Source of the DNA: Flavobacterium flevense
Lineage (GTDB): Bacteria; Bacteroidota; Bacteroidia; Flavobacteriales; Flavobacteriaceae
Length of the DNA: 64,000 nucleotides
NCBI RefSeq assembly: GCF_900142775.1
Contig: NZ_FRCC01000004.1
Span: forward strand, 1 to 64,000
Direction: 5' to 3'
In this document: positions 43,120 through 51,918 of the stretch, one piece after another
Position numbering within the stretch: position 1 is the first letter of the stretch
Layout: each line of letters begins with the position of its first letter
Notes under the pieces: generated by a model
The model's database searches: none
The model's input: only the letters and a program-made list of their open reading frames with translations
What the model was told of the DNA's origin: nothing
Program-made: the position numbers and the translations under genes

Positions 43120-43160
43120 AAAATCCCAAATTCCAAATTTCATGGAGTTTGGGATTTTCT
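43120..43160 (+). terminator. sucB terminator
   Basis: Stem AAAATCCCAAA (43120-43130) / TTTGGGATTTT (43148-43158) with a 17-base loop and T-rich tail, 23 bp past the stop. Confidence 0.8.
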
Positions 43161-43189
43161 TTTTATATTCGAGAAATAAATAGAAAATT

Positions 43190-43972
43190 ATGAAAATCAA
43201 ATTACTATTACTCACCGTTATTTTTGGGTTAACTACTGTATTTGCTAATCCTCCAGCTAAAAAACGGATTTTGGTTTATACTAAAAACGGAAAAGGCTAT
43301 GTCCATAAAAATATTCCTTTTAGTGTAGAAGCCTGGAAGAAAATTGGTGAAGCAAACAACCTCATTGTTGATGTTTCTGATGATCCGGCGGTAATGACAA
43401 CCGAAAATCTGGCTAAGTACAGCTGTCTGGTGTTTTCGAATACCTGTAATGATATTTTTAATACTGAAGAACAAAAACATGCTCTTGTAGCTTATATTCA
43501 TGGTGGTGGTGCTTATGTTGGGGTTCATAGTGCATCAGATTCCGAAAAATCCTGGCCTTGGTATGCCGAAATGGTGGGAGGGAAGTTTAAAAGGCATCCC
43601 GCTTTTCAATCTTTCGAAATAAAAGTAATTGATGAAAAGCATCCTTCCACTTTGATGTTAGGGAAAAAATGGATAAAAGAAGACGAATGCTATTATATGA
43701 ATGAATTCAATCCTAATAATCATGTGCTTCTGGCTGCTGATATGCGAACGATAAAAGACAGCGAAAAAGAAGTGTATCCGGGACGCACTTTTGGCGATTA
43801 CTTACCCTTGGCCTGGTGTCATGAATTTGAAGGCGGCAGAGTGTTTTATACCGCTCTGGGACATGATAGTAAGGACTACGTTAATCCGGTGTTTATTCAG
43901 CATCTTACAGGTGGTCTTTTATGGGCTTTGGGTGAAAATTCAAAAGAATCCCATTCGAAGAAAAAAAACTAA
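43190..43972 (+). CDS. ThuA-domain secreted protein
   Basis: A 260-residue protein with a signal peptide (MKIKLLLLTVIFGLTTVFAN). The ThuA domain (trehalose-utilisation/glutamine-amidotransferase-like fold) is shown by KRILVYTKNGKGYVHKNIP, YIHGGGAYVGVHSASDSE, WYAEMVGGKFKRHP and LAWCHEFEGGRVFYTALGHD. It is probably a periplasmic or secreted carbohydrate-related protein; the reaction is not established for this family. It is monocistronic. Confidence 0.92.
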   Translation: MKIKLLLLTVIFGLTTVFANPPAKKRILVYTKNGKGYVHKNIPFSVEAWKKIGEANNLIVDVSDDPAVMTTENLAKYSCLVFSNTCNDIFNTEEQKHALVAYIHGGGAYVGVHSASDSEKSWPWYAEMVGGKFKRHPAFQSFEIKVIDEKHPSTLMLGKKWIKEDECYYMNEFNPNNHVLLAADMRTIKDSEKEVYPGRTFGDYLPLAWCHEFEGGRVFYTALGHDSKDYVNPVFIQHLTGGLLWALGENSKESHSKKKN

Positions 43973-43995
43973 AAGTAAACAGGTTTAAAAAAGAG

Positions 43996-44038
43996 TTAAT
44001 CGCAGATTCCTATTTTTTTAATTTGAATCTGCGGTTAA
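43996..44038. terminator. hairpin between convergent genes
   Basis: Stem TTAATCGCAGATTC / GAATCTGCGGTTAA (one G-T pair) with a T-rich 15-base loop between the ThuA gene and the leftward lipoprotein gene. No strong T-run follows either side. Confidence 0.6.
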
Positions 44039-44052
44039 TTAATGATATGATT

Positions 44053-44820
44053 TTATTTGAATTCTACCCAGTCAAATAAGGCATAATTTTGTGTAGTAGG
44101 AATATGATCTCCTATGAAACTTAAGTTTTCGACACTGCAAAATATTTTAAACTTGGTCTGAGTGCCATAAGTAAGTGTCTTTGTAGTTAGAATCTGGTTG
44201 TCAATTTTCCAGGTGGCAACATATTTTTTCTTGTTATTTAAAGCTAATGTAATCGAAAGAGTGTACCATTGTGCTCGTTTTATTTTATGCTGAAAAGAAT
44301 AAAATGGATTTCCTTGCGAAGTCATATATACTATAAGTTCATCTGAAGCTGCATTTAACTCCTGTCGAATCGCCTCATTGCCATAACCTATTTCAAAATC
44401 GAGTTCGTGCGTATCATCATTGTATAAAAAAGCACCTATACTGGCACAGTCACCTACACCCATTTCCGGGACATAAACACGCCAGGAATAAGTACCCGTA
44501 GCATAAGTTGCTACCGATTTTACCTTAGTTCGATCCCAGGTATTTGCATTGGTAAACATCTTTAAAATTCCGTTTTCAGCGAAATAATTAGGAACACCTA
44601 CCTGAGTAGCATCTTCCCATTCGTTTAAATCATTAAAATTCCAGGTTTTTAAAGTGCTTACAGGAGTTTTTGGTGTAGGATTTCTGGACATTTCTGATGT
44701 GTTGTTGGTCGCAGTGGCATTTGTTTGCTTTGGTGCTTCTTCCATTATATCTTCACTGGCACAGGAAAACAAGAGCATTCCTATTGCTAAACAAGCCGCT
44801 TTGCAGTAATTTTTAGTCAT
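44053..44820 (-). CDS. lipoprotein with jelly-roll (GH16-like) domain
   Basis: A 255-residue lipoprotein. The lipobox is LFSC with the lipidated Cys20, followed by an acidic/Thr-Asn linker. From about residue 60 a concanavalin-like sandwich is suggested by TLKTWNFNDLNEWEDA, GTYSWRVYVPEMG, HELDFEIGYG and WYTLSITL. The ELDFE stretch mirrors the E-x-D-x-E active site of GH16 enzymes, but the surrounding residues are not typical, so activity is uncertain. The gene is followed by nothing leftward but the hairpin and preceded by the aspartyl protease gene 15 bp away. Confidence 0.78.
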   Translation of the reverse strand: MTKNYCKAACLAIGMLLFSCASEDIMEEAPKQTNATATNNTSEMSRNPTPKTPVSTLKTWNFNDLNEWEDATQVGVPNYFAENGILKMFTNANTWDRTKVKSVATYATGTYSWRVYVPEMGVGDCASIGAFLYNDDTHELDFEIGYGNEAIRQELNAASDELIVYMTSQGNPFYSFQHKIKRAQWYTLSITLALNNKKKYVATWKIDNQILTTKTLTYGTQTKFKIFCSVENLSFIGDHIPTTQNYALFDWVEFK

Positions 44821-44835
44821 ATATGCTGATGTTAG

Positions 44836-45273
44836 TTAGCGTAAATATAAATAATTATTATAATAATCGATAATAGCTTTTCCTTTCAATAATACATCAG
44901 CGCCAATAATACCATCGACGGTTTTTGATTTGTAGGCTGTTAAAGCTTCATTGACATGAGATAAATCAAAAATAACCAAATCAAAGCTGTGGTTTTTCCA
45001 GGAACCTAACTCTAATTTATTTTCTAAAGCAGTCTGAGTAAGCATTCCTGTTGCTCCGGCACCCGAGGCTCTGGTTATTGAATCTTGGGCGTTTAAATTA
45101 AATAAAGCAATATGTTCAAAACCTACACAGCTGTTAGATGCTCCTGTATCTAAAATAAAGTTACCTCTAACACCATTGATTTTGGCTTTTATCAACAGGT
45201 GCTGGGTTTTAGTAATTTTGAATTTTACTTTTTTATATTTTTCCTTTTTTAGGATTTCGTGCAGGTTTTTCAT
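44836..45273 (-). CDS. retropepsin-like aspartyl protease
   Basis: A 145-residue, single-domain retropepsin-like protein. The catalytic motif is FILDTGAS with Asp42-Thr-Gly44. A second hydrophobic-Gly motif, VDGIIGADVLL, is the alpha-helix/psi-loop counterpart. No signal peptide is present. A homodimer would be needed to form the active site. It lies 15 bp upstream of the jelly-roll lipoprotein gene and is probably in one transcript with it. Confidence 0.88.
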   Translation of the reverse strand: MKNLHEILKKEKYKKVKFKITKTQHLLIKAKINGVRGNFILDTGASNSCVGFEHIALFNLNAQDSITRASGAGATGMLTQTALENKLELGSWKNHSFDLVIFDLSHVNEALTAYKSKTVDGIIGADVLLKGKAIIDYYNNYLYLR

Positions 45274-45384
45274 TTTCTAAATCGGATAATCAGCCAAATT
45301 AAGGCAATTGGGAGTACAATTCCCAAAATAATATAAATATAATTTAATGGTGTGCTTTATTTTCTCTGCTCTAGTTTGTACTGC

Positions 45385-45417
45385 TTTTGCGAATCTTTGC
45401 GTAATAACCTAATTTTG
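45385..45417 (+). promoter_or_regulatory. tatD operon promoter
   Basis: TTTTG (45385-45389), 20-bp spacer, TAATTTTG (45410-45417), both perfect. It lies 22 bp before the TTG start at 45439 and supports that start. Confidence 0.75.
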
Positions 45418-45438
45418 CTTTTTTAAATAAAAACCACT

Positions 45439-46218
45439 TTGGAAACAAAATCTATAATTACCGATACCCATACTCATTTATACAGCGAAGATTTTAAGGA
45501 AGACAGAGACGAAATGATGCAACGTGCCCTGGCGGCTGGTGTGACTCGTTTTTTTATTCCTGCGATTGATTCGGTTTACACAGCGGCAATGTATGATTTG
45601 GAACAAAAATATCCGGACCATGTTTTTTTAATGACAGGCGTGCATCCTACACATGTGAAAGAAAATTATTTGGACGAATTACAATTTGTGGAAGCAGAAT
45701 TAAAAAAAAGAAAATTTTATGCCATTGGCGAAATTGGGATTGACATGTACTGGGATAAAACCCATTTAAAAGAGCAACAATTGGCTTTTAAAAAACAAAT
45801 CCAATTGGCAAAACAATACCAACTGCCTATTGTGATTCATTGCCGTGAAGCTTTTGACGAAGTTTTTGCCGTTTTAGAAGAAGAGAAGTCAGAGGATTTA
45901 TTTGGGATTTTTCATTGTTTTTCAGGAACTTATGAGCAGGCTTTACAGGCTTTGTCTTATAATATGAAATTAGGTATTGGTGGCGTTGTGACCTTTAAAA
46001 ATGGGAAAATTGATCAATTTTTGGATAAAATCGACTTGCAACATATCGTTTTAGAAACGGATGCACCTTATCTCGCTCCGGTTCCTTTTAGAGGAAAAAG
46101 GAATGAAAGCAGCTATCTGGTGCATGTAATTGATAAGTTATCACAGATTTACAATGTTTCTGCTGATGAAATTGCCCAAATAACAACTGAAAATTCGAAA
46201 GCAATTTTTGGGATTTAA
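45439..46218 (+). CDS. TatD-family metal-dependent hydrolase (TTG start)
   Basis: A 259-residue TIM-barrel hydrolase. Metal ligands are visible: His11 and His13 in TDTHTHLY, Glu in GEIGIDMYW, His in IVIHCREA and FGIFHCFSGTYEQA, and Asp in VLETDAPYLAP. TatD proteins act as 3'-5' DNases or deacylases. The start is a TTG at 45439: a stop lies five codons upstream, no ATG exists between, and the next ATG comes after the HxH motif. It is followed by an acyltransferase and an asparaginase gene in one direction. Confidence 0.93.
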   Translation: METKSIITDTHTHLYSEDFKEDRDEMMQRALAAGVTRFFIPAIDSVYTAAMYDLEQKYPDHVFLMTGVHPTHVKENYLDELQFVEAELKKRKFYAIGEIGIDMYWDKTHLKEQQLAFKKQIQLAKQYQLPIVIHCREAFDEVFAVLEEEKSEDLFGIFHCFSGTYEQALQALSYNMKLGIGGVVTFKNGKIDQFLDKIDLQHIVLETDAPYLAPVPFRGKRNESSYLVHVIDKLSQIYNVSADEIAQITTENSKAIFGI

Positions 46219-46278
46219 AGTAGAATTCGCTAAAATTTAATATTTTTTTTGTTCATTTGTTTTTCTAATAGTACCAAA

Positions 46279-47421
46279 ATGCAAAAGTTTGACGAGATTC
46301 GGCCGTATTATGATTCCGAAATAAATAAAGCGATAAGAAAAGTACTTCATCATCCGATGTTGAAGTCATTAATGAATTTTTCTTTCCCAAATGTGGATGA
46401 CGAAGTATGGAAAGAACAATTGATGAAAACGCATTCTATTCGTGATTTTCAATGTAATTTTATCTATCAATCCGTTCAGAAAGTATTAGAAAAAAGTTCC
46501 GAAGGTTTGTCAACTTCCGGATTCGAACATTTAGAACCTAATACTTCTTATTTGTTTATCTCTAATCACAGGGATATTTTACTGGATACTACTTTGCTTA
46601 ATGCTACTTTGTTCGAGCATGATTTGGTGATGACCGCTTCGGCCATTGGAGATAATTTAGTAAAACAGCCTTTCCTGAATGTTTTGGCTAAGCTGAATCG
46701 AAATTTTCTGGTTAAGCGAGGTTTGTCTCCACGAGAAATGTTGCAAAGTTCTAAAACATTGTCAGAATACATAAGCCATTTGTTGCAACATGAAAACCGT
46801 TCGGTTTGGATTGCACAACGTGAAGGACGAACAAAAGATGGTAATGACATGACCAATCCCGGGGTTTTAAAAATGCTGGGGATGGCAAATGACGAGGCTA
46901 ATCTGATGAGTTATTTTAAAAAAATCAAAATTGTTCCCGTTTCAATTTCGTATGAATACGATCCTACCGATGCTTTAAAAATGCCTCAATTATTGGCGGA
47001 AGCAAATAATGAAGTGTATGTAAAACAGGAGAATGAGGACTTTATGACTATTTTAAGCGGTGCTTTAGGTCCTAAAAAACGTATTTTTATTCATATAGGA
47101 AAAGTTCTGGATACTGAAATTGATACTATTATTGCTGAAAATGACAATGTAAATAAACAAATTCAGGCTTTGGCGCAAGCCATAGACGATTCCATTTTGA
47201 GCAGTTATAAATTATGGCCTACTAATTATATTGCTTATGATATTTTAAATCAAACGGATAAATATTCGCATTTGTATACCGAAGATGAAAAAGCAGTTTT
47301 TAAACGCAGGTTAGAAAAAAGAATTGATGCCGAAAACCCTATAGCATTGCAGGGAATATTAGCGATGTATGCTAATCCGGTAGTCAATAAACTGAAATAT
47401 ACTCATGAACTCAAGGACTAA
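46279..47421 (+). CDS. PlsC-type acyltransferase family protein
   Basis: A 380-residue protein with a glycerol-phosphate-acyltransferase domain. The acceptor motif is FISNHRDILLD, a variant of the His-x4-Asp box with one extra residue. A further motif, WIAQREGRTKDGND, fits block III (E-G-x-R). The protein is about 140 residues longer than simple PlsC; the extra C-terminal part (LWPTNYIAYDIL ... YTHELKD) is typical of a Bacteroidota subgroup. It probably acylates a lipid at the inner membrane face. The ATG at 46279 is preferred over a TTG at 46249. It overlaps ansA by 17 bp. Confidence 0.88.
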   Translation: MQKFDEIRPYYDSEINKAIRKVLHHPMLKSLMNFSFPNVDDEVWKEQLMKTHSIRDFQCNFIYQSVQKVLEKSSEGLSTSGFEHLEPNTSYLFISNHRDILLDTTLLNATLFEHDLVMTASAIGDNLVKQPFLNVLAKLNRNFLVKRGLSPREMLQSSKTLSEYISHLLQHENRSVWIAQREGRTKDGNDMTNPGVLKMLGMANDEANLMSYFKKIKIVPVSISYEYDPTDALKMPQLLAEANNEVYVKQENEDFMTILSGALGPKKRIFIHIGKVLDTEIDTIIAENDNVNKQIQALAQAIDDSILSSYKLWPTNYIAYDILNQTDKYSHLYTEDEKAVFKRRLEKRIDAENPIALQGILAMYANPVVNKLKYTHELKD

Positions 47422-48433
47422 AATTCTTTTAATTTACACGGGCGGAACCATTGGTATGCAAAAGGACCTGAGTTCCGGAGCATTAAAAGCGTTCAACTTT
47501 AGTAAATTATTACAAAAAATTCCTGAGTTAAAACAGTTGGATTGTGAGATAGAAACGCTTTCTTTTGAAACGCCAATTGATTCCTCTGATATGAATCCTT
47601 CACATTGGATTTCGATTGCCGGAATGATACAATCAAATTATGCGGCATTTGATGGTTTTGTAGTGCTTCATGGTTCTGATACCATGTCATACACCGCATC
47701 GGCTTTGAGTTTTATGTTCGAAAATTTAGCTAAGCCGGTGATTTTAACCGGTTCGCAATTGCCTATTGGTGATTTGCGTACAGATGCCAAAGAAAATCTG
47801 ATTACAGCCATTCAAATCGCCTCTTTACAGCAAAATAATAATGCCGTTATTACCGAAGTTTGCCTTTATTTTGAATATAAATTGTATCGCGGCAACAGAA
47901 CGACTAAAATTAATTCTGAAAATTTCAATGCTTTTTGTTCCCCTAATTATCCGGCCTTAGTAGAATCAGGAGTGCATTTAAATCTGAAATCGGATTTGTT
48001 TTTAACAAATGATGGTGCTAAGGATTTGATTGTTCATGATTCTTTTGACACCAATGTGGTTATTTTAAAAATGTTTCCCGGAATGAGCGAAAGTGTTTTT
48101 AGTGCCATCTTGAATATTCCAAATCTTAAAGGGATTGTGCTGGAAACCTATGGTGCCGGAAACGCAACCACCGATGAATGGTTTATCAAAGCCCTGACTC
48201 AGGCAATAGCAAACGGAAAACATATTGTGAATGTAACACAATGTCCCACAGGTACAGTAAATATGGGGCAATATGAAACGAGTTCGATCTTAAAACAAAT
48301 AGGAGTCATCTCAGGTAAAGATAGTACTACCGAGGCTGCAATTACTAAATTGATGTTCTTGTTGGGTCAAAATACAGCTCCAAACCATTTTAAAACAGTT
48401 TTTGAAACTTCTTTACGAGGAGAAATGACATAA
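47405..48433 (+). CDS. ansA: type I L-asparaginase
   Basis: A 342-residue cytoplasmic-type asparaginase. Catalytic Thr12 lies in IYTGGTIGM, and the second catalytic site is HGSDTM with Asp92-Thr93. No signal peptide is present. It hydrolyses asparagine to aspartate and ammonia. Start and stop overlap the preceding acyltransferase gene by 17 bp, so translation is probably coupled. Confidence 0.96.
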   Translation: MNSRTKILLIYTGGTIGMQKDLSSGALKAFNFSKLLQKIPELKQLDCEIETLSFETPIDSSDMNPSHWISIAGMIQSNYAAFDGFVVLHGSDTMSYTASALSFMFENLAKPVILTGSQLPIGDLRTDAKENLITAIQIASLQQNNNAVITEVCLYFEYKLYRGNRTTKINSENFNAFCSPNYPALVESGVHLNLKSDLFLTNDGAKDLIVHDSFDTNVVILKMFPGMSESVFSAILNIPNLKGIVLETYGAGNATTDEWFIKALTQAIANGKHIVNVTQCPTGTVNMGQYETSSILKQIGVISGKDSTTEAAITKLMFLLGQNTAPNHFKTVFETSLRGEMT

Positions 48434-48489
48434 TCTTTAAAAAATATTTTTCTAAGTCAGATTTTTTCATGTTATTTGCAATCCCAAAA

Positions 48490-48576
48490 AGAGAGGTGTC
48501 CGAGTGGTTGAAGGAGCTAGCCTGGAAAGCTAGTATGTGGGTAACTGCATCGAGGGTTCGAATCCCTTTCTCTCTG
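48490..48576 (+). tRNA. tRNA-Ser (anticodon GGA)
   Basis: An 87-base class II tRNA. Acceptor AGAGAGG (48490-48496) pairs with TCTCTCT (48569-48575), and the discriminator is G48576. The anticodon stem is CTAGC/GCTAG with loop CTGGAAA and anticodon GGA at 48524-48526. A long variable arm follows. The T arm is GAGGG/CCCTT with loop TTCGAAT. CCA is not encoded. The 3' end is repeated downstream. Confidence 0.96.
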
Positions 48577-48577
48577 C
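48561..48577 (+). other. attachment-site-like repeat, copy in the tRNA
   Basis: AATCCCTTTCTCTCTGC at the 3' end of the tRNA gene is repeated exactly 172 bp downstream (48733-48749). Integrases of genomic islands use tRNA 3' ends as attachment sites and recreate them on insertion. Confidence 0.6.
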
Positions 48578-48587
48578 AAAAAAAAAT

Positions 48588-48616
48588 AATGCTTCCTGAA
48601 AGGGGAGCATTTTTTG
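48588..48616 (+). terminator. terminator after tRNA-Ser
   Basis: Stem AATGCTTCCT / GGGGAGCATT with loop GAAA, followed by six T, 11 bp past the tRNA end. Confidence 0.85.
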
Positions 48617-48732
48617 TTTTATAGCGTGACAAACTTTTTGTTTGACTAAGCGTATAAAGTAAAAAAGGATCAGGCATAAAATGCCAAGCATTCATTTCTT
48701 TGTGAGACGCCCCTCTTGGGATCAATGAAGTT

Positions 48733-48749
48733 AATCCCTTTCTCTCTGC
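48733..48749 (+). other. attachment-site-like repeat, downstream copy
   Basis: Exact 17-bp copy of the tRNA-Ser 3' end. The sequence before it (48617-48732) has no gene, only small inverted repeats, so the inserted element is almost entirely lost or was always tiny. Confidence 0.6.
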
Positions 48750-48762
48750 TGATTAAATTCCA

Positions 48763-48810
48763 AATGCAAAAAAACCTCGAAAATATTATTTTTCGAGGTT
48801 TTTTGCATTA
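48763..48810. terminator. large bidirectional hairpin terminator
   Basis: Stem AATGCAAAAAAACCTCGAAA / its complement, about 20 bp, with A-run and T-run inside the arms. It may be the original tRNA-Ser terminator, now displaced by the 172-bp insert. The following 48811-49058 holds only AT-rich upstream sequence of the sensor gene; no confident promoter was found. Confidence 0.85.
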
Positions 48811-49058
48811 AAACGATTCATGTTAAAATCTTCGAATAAACAGAATCAAGGATTTAGTGCAAAAGTTTTAATTTAGAAAAAGATTCTGATACTAATAATG
48901 AGTATTAATCTTCAAAATTATTTAGTTTTAGAATAGCTTTTGAATATATTTACAGTAACAAAAACATATTTAAAGTTTTTTACATTATTCCTCAATTCAA
49001 AAATTAACAATTTCCTTTTTCAACCGGGTTTTATATTCATCAATTTTATAAAAATCAC

Positions 49059-51788
49059 ATGCTAAGAAAATTTAGTTGTCTCCTACTGATCGCTTATATC
49101 TGTTTATTTACTTCGTGTATTACTGATGCTAAAGATAAAAATAGTATTAAGGTGGGATTTTCACAATGTATAAGTGGAGACGCGTGGAGAGATGCTATGG
49201 AGTATACAATGAGGTTAGAAGCTTCGTTAAATCCTAATGTAGAACTGACTGTTTTCAATGCAAACAGAGATGTAAATAAACAAATCAAACAAATCGAATC
49301 GATGATTGAGAAGGATTTGGATGTTATTATTATATCTCCATTTGATTCCAAATCATTGACCTCAGTATTGGATAAAGCATTTTCTAAAGGAATTCCGGTT
49401 ATTTTGCTGGACAGAAAAGTGAACTCAACAAGTTATACAGCCTATATAGGTACTGACAATATTGAAGTGGGACAATTAGCAGGAAAGTATCTGGCATCTT
49501 TATCTAATGGAAAAGGGGTCGTGTTAGAAGTGAGAGGGAATCCTAACACCTCTCCGGGACTGGACAGGAGTATAGGGTTTCACAAAGTTATCAGTCAATT
49601 TCCAGGTATAAAAGTCATCAGTTTAGTTTCTAAAAATGATCAATTGCCTCAGGCAGAATTCAATAAAATTATTGAGCAAAATCCCAATATTAACTATGTA
49701 TTTGCTTATAATGATATCATTGCCTATCAGGTTTGGCAGGCGGCTAAGAAAAAAGAATTCGAAAATAAAATTAAAATTATTGGTGTCGATGGACTTAATG
49801 GGCCAAGTGGCGGAGTTCAATTAGTTAAAGACAAAATTATTACAGCCACTGTTTTATACCCAACAGGAGGTGCAGAAGCCATAAAATTAGCTTTACGAAT
49901 TTGTAATAAAGAAATTGTTCCTAAACATAACGAATTGAATACGGTTTTAATTGATTCTATAAATGCAGACATACTAAGTAATCAGTTTGACAGGATAACG
50001 GTACAGCAATCAAATATTGAGTCGCAACTTAATGTAATCAAGGATCAGGAAGAAAAATACATAACCTTATACAATCTAATCAAACTATTGAGTTTCTTTT
50101 TAGTGATTATTTTTTGTCTGGCTGTTTTTAGTATTTATTCGGTTATTACAATTCGAAATAAGAAAAGACTTTTGGAAGTTAATAATTACAAAATCACAAG
50201 TCAAAAAAACGAAATCGAAAAATTTGTTGAAAAACTGAAAGAAAGCAACGAATCTAAAATTAATTTTTTTACCGGTATCTCGCATGAATTCAAAACTCCG
50301 CTGACTTTAATTTTAAGTTCGGTGGAATCATTGCATGATGAATTTCAGAATAAAAGCAATACGGTTAAGAAAGATTTAGACATTATGTACAATAATTCGA
50401 TGCGATTACTCCGATTGATTAATCAACTATTGGATTTTAGAAAAGTAGAGGATAAAAAATTCACGATTAAATTATCGAAGAATAATCTGTGGAAATTCTC
50501 GGTAAATATGTTTAAAGAGTTTAAAAGAGAAGCTAAAAAAAGAAACATTAATTATACGATTGAAACCGATAATGAAGAGATTGAAGTATATTTTGATGTT
50601 AATCTAATGGATAAAGTATACTATAATTTATTGTCAAACTGTTTTAAATTCACTCCTGATGGTGGTGAAATAGCAGTAAGAATTACCCAAAACACTAAAA
50701 ACGGATTTGTAAAAATTAGCTTTAAAGATTCTGGAATAGGTATCCCGGAAAAAGAAATTAAACAAGTTTTTAGTCCCTTTTTTCAGGGAACTAATAATTA
50801 CCGGAACGGTTCGGGAATTGGGCTTAATTTATCTAAAAGTTTTATAGATCTGCATCAGGGAATAATTGAGGTCAAATCAGTTAACGGAGCGGAGTTTTCT
50901 GTGTATTTGAAATTAGGGGAAAGCCATTTAAATAAAGCAGATATCGTTAATAGCTCCTATCATTCTTTTGTGACTGATGAAAATGAATACGAGTATTTAG
51001 AAAATGAATTTTCATTAAGTAATGAATCACTAATTGTTGAGAACAAACAGTCTCTTTTAATTGTCGAAGATAATATTGATTTATTAGATTTTATGTATTC
51101 CAAATTGAAAGAGGAATATATTGTTACAAAATGTAATGGAGAGAAAGCTATTGAAAAAGCACTGGAATTAATGCCTGATATTGTTGTTTGTGACTTGAAT
51201 CTTCCGGAAAGAAATGGTTTTGAAATTTGTGAAACTTTAAAAAAGAATATGATTACGTCGCATATTCCCGTAATTATTCTGACTGCTATGGATGATAGTA
51301 GCACTTATTTAAAATCTTTAGAAGTGGGAGCCGATTTGTTTTTGACCAAACCATTCAATTTTAAAGTTTTAAAACACTCCATAAAAGGTTTGCTGTTTAA
51401 TAGAGAAAAGTTGCGGTACTATTATACTAACAATATTGATAAAATTGAAAGCGATAGTTTAAGTTTAATCGAAAAGGAGTTTTTAAATAAAATTAATGTA
51501 ATTCTGGAAAATAATATTGATAACTCGTCGTTTTCGGTTGAAGAGCTGGCAAGCAATTTGAATATTTCAAGAGTTCAGCTCTACAGAAAAGTAAAAGGGG
51601 TTTTAGGGATAGGAGTAGGCGATTACATCAATAATTTCAGATTAGACAAAGCTCAAATTTTACTTAATACAACAGCTATGAATATTTCTGAAATTGCCTA
51701 TTCTTGCGGTTTTGCTTCACCCAATTATTTTTCGACTGCGTTTAAAACTAAATTTGGAGTAACACCTAAAGATTATCGAAATAATTAA
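49059..51788 (+). CDS. hybrid two-component sensor/regulator with sugar-binding-protein sensor (BT1754-like)
   Basis: A 909-residue one-protein signalling system. Residues 1-20 are a signal or anchor ending in FTSC. A type I periplasmic sugar-binding fold follows (about 29-310: IKVGFSQCISGDAWRDAM, VILLDRKVNS, AYIGTDNIEVGQLAGKYL), unlike the beta-propeller sensors of most such regulators. One helix (about 341-365) crosses the membrane. The kinase has phospho-acceptor His409 (ISHEFKTPL), Asn527 and DSGIGIPE. The receiver has Asp712 and Lys764. An AraC helix-turn-helix closes the protein (about 815-909). In Bacteroides thetaiotaomicron the same architecture, BT1754, binds fructose and switches on the fructan locus. 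The downstream gene set here matches that role. Confidence 0.93.
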   Translation: MLRKFSCLLLIAYICLFTSCITDAKDKNSIKVGFSQCISGDAWRDAMEYTMRLEASLNPNVELTVFNANRDVNKQIKQIESMIEKDLDVIIISPFDSKSLTSVLDKAFSKGIPVILLDRKVNSTSYTAYIGTDNIEVGQLAGKYLASLSNGKGVVLEVRGNPNTSPGLDRSIGFHKVISQFPGIKVISLVSKNDQLPQAEFNKIIEQNPNINYVFAYNDIIAYQVWQAAKKKEFENKIKIIGVDGLNGPSGGVQLVKDKIITATVLYPTGGAEAIKLALRICNKEIVPKHNELNTVLIDSINADILSNQFDRITVQQSNIESQLNVIKDQEEKYITLYNLIKLLSFFLVIIFCLAVFSIYSVITIRNKKRLLEVNNYKITSQKNEIEKFVEKLKESNESKINFFTGISHEFKTPLTLILSSVESLHDEFQNKSNTVKKDLDIMYNNSMRLLRLINQLLDFRKVEDKKFTIKLSKNNLWKFSVNMFKEFKREAKKRNINYTIETDNEEIEVYFDVNLMDKVYYNLLSNCFKFTPDGGEIAVRITQNTKNGFVKISFKDSGIGIPEKEIKQVFSPFFQGTNNYRNGSGIGLNLSKSFIDLHQGIIEVKSVNGAEFSVYLKLGESHLNKADIVNSSYHSFVTDENEYEYLENEFSLSNESLIVENKQSLLIVEDNIDLLDFMYSKLKEEYIVTKCNGEKAIEKALELMPDIVVCDLNLPERNGFEICETLKKNMITSHIPVIILTAMDDSSTYLKSLEVGADLFLTKPFNFKVLKHSIKGLLFNREKLRYYYTNNIDKIESDSLSLIEKEFLNKINVILENNIDNSSFSVEELASNLNISRVQLYRKVKGVLGIGVGDYINNFRLDKAQILLNTTAMNISEIAYSCGFASPNYFSTAFKTKFGVTPKDYRNN

Positions 51789-51829
51789 TGACCTGAAAAT
51801 ACTCTCATTCCGTTTTTCTGAGTAATCTA

Positions 51830-51878
51830 ATGGATTATAAGTTGGTTTTGAAATACCATGCTTATAATCCATTTTTTG
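51830..51878 (+). terminator. terminator after the sensor gene
   Basis: Stem ATGGATTATAAG / CTTATAATCCAT with a 19-base loop, followed by six T. Confidence 0.85.
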
Positions 51879-51918
51879 TTTTCACATTTATGTAATCACT
51901 GCAGGGTTTGAAATTGTA

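Noticed and set aside
48390..48725. Leftward 111-codon open frame
   Set aside because: It is antisense translation of tRNA-Ser and its flanks (GIRTLDAVTHILAFQASS is a well-known false tRNA-derived peptide).
48578..48732. Small RNA gene or second tRNA
   Set aside because: No tRNA fold beyond the 17-bp duplicated end and no promoter; only small inverted repeats are visible.
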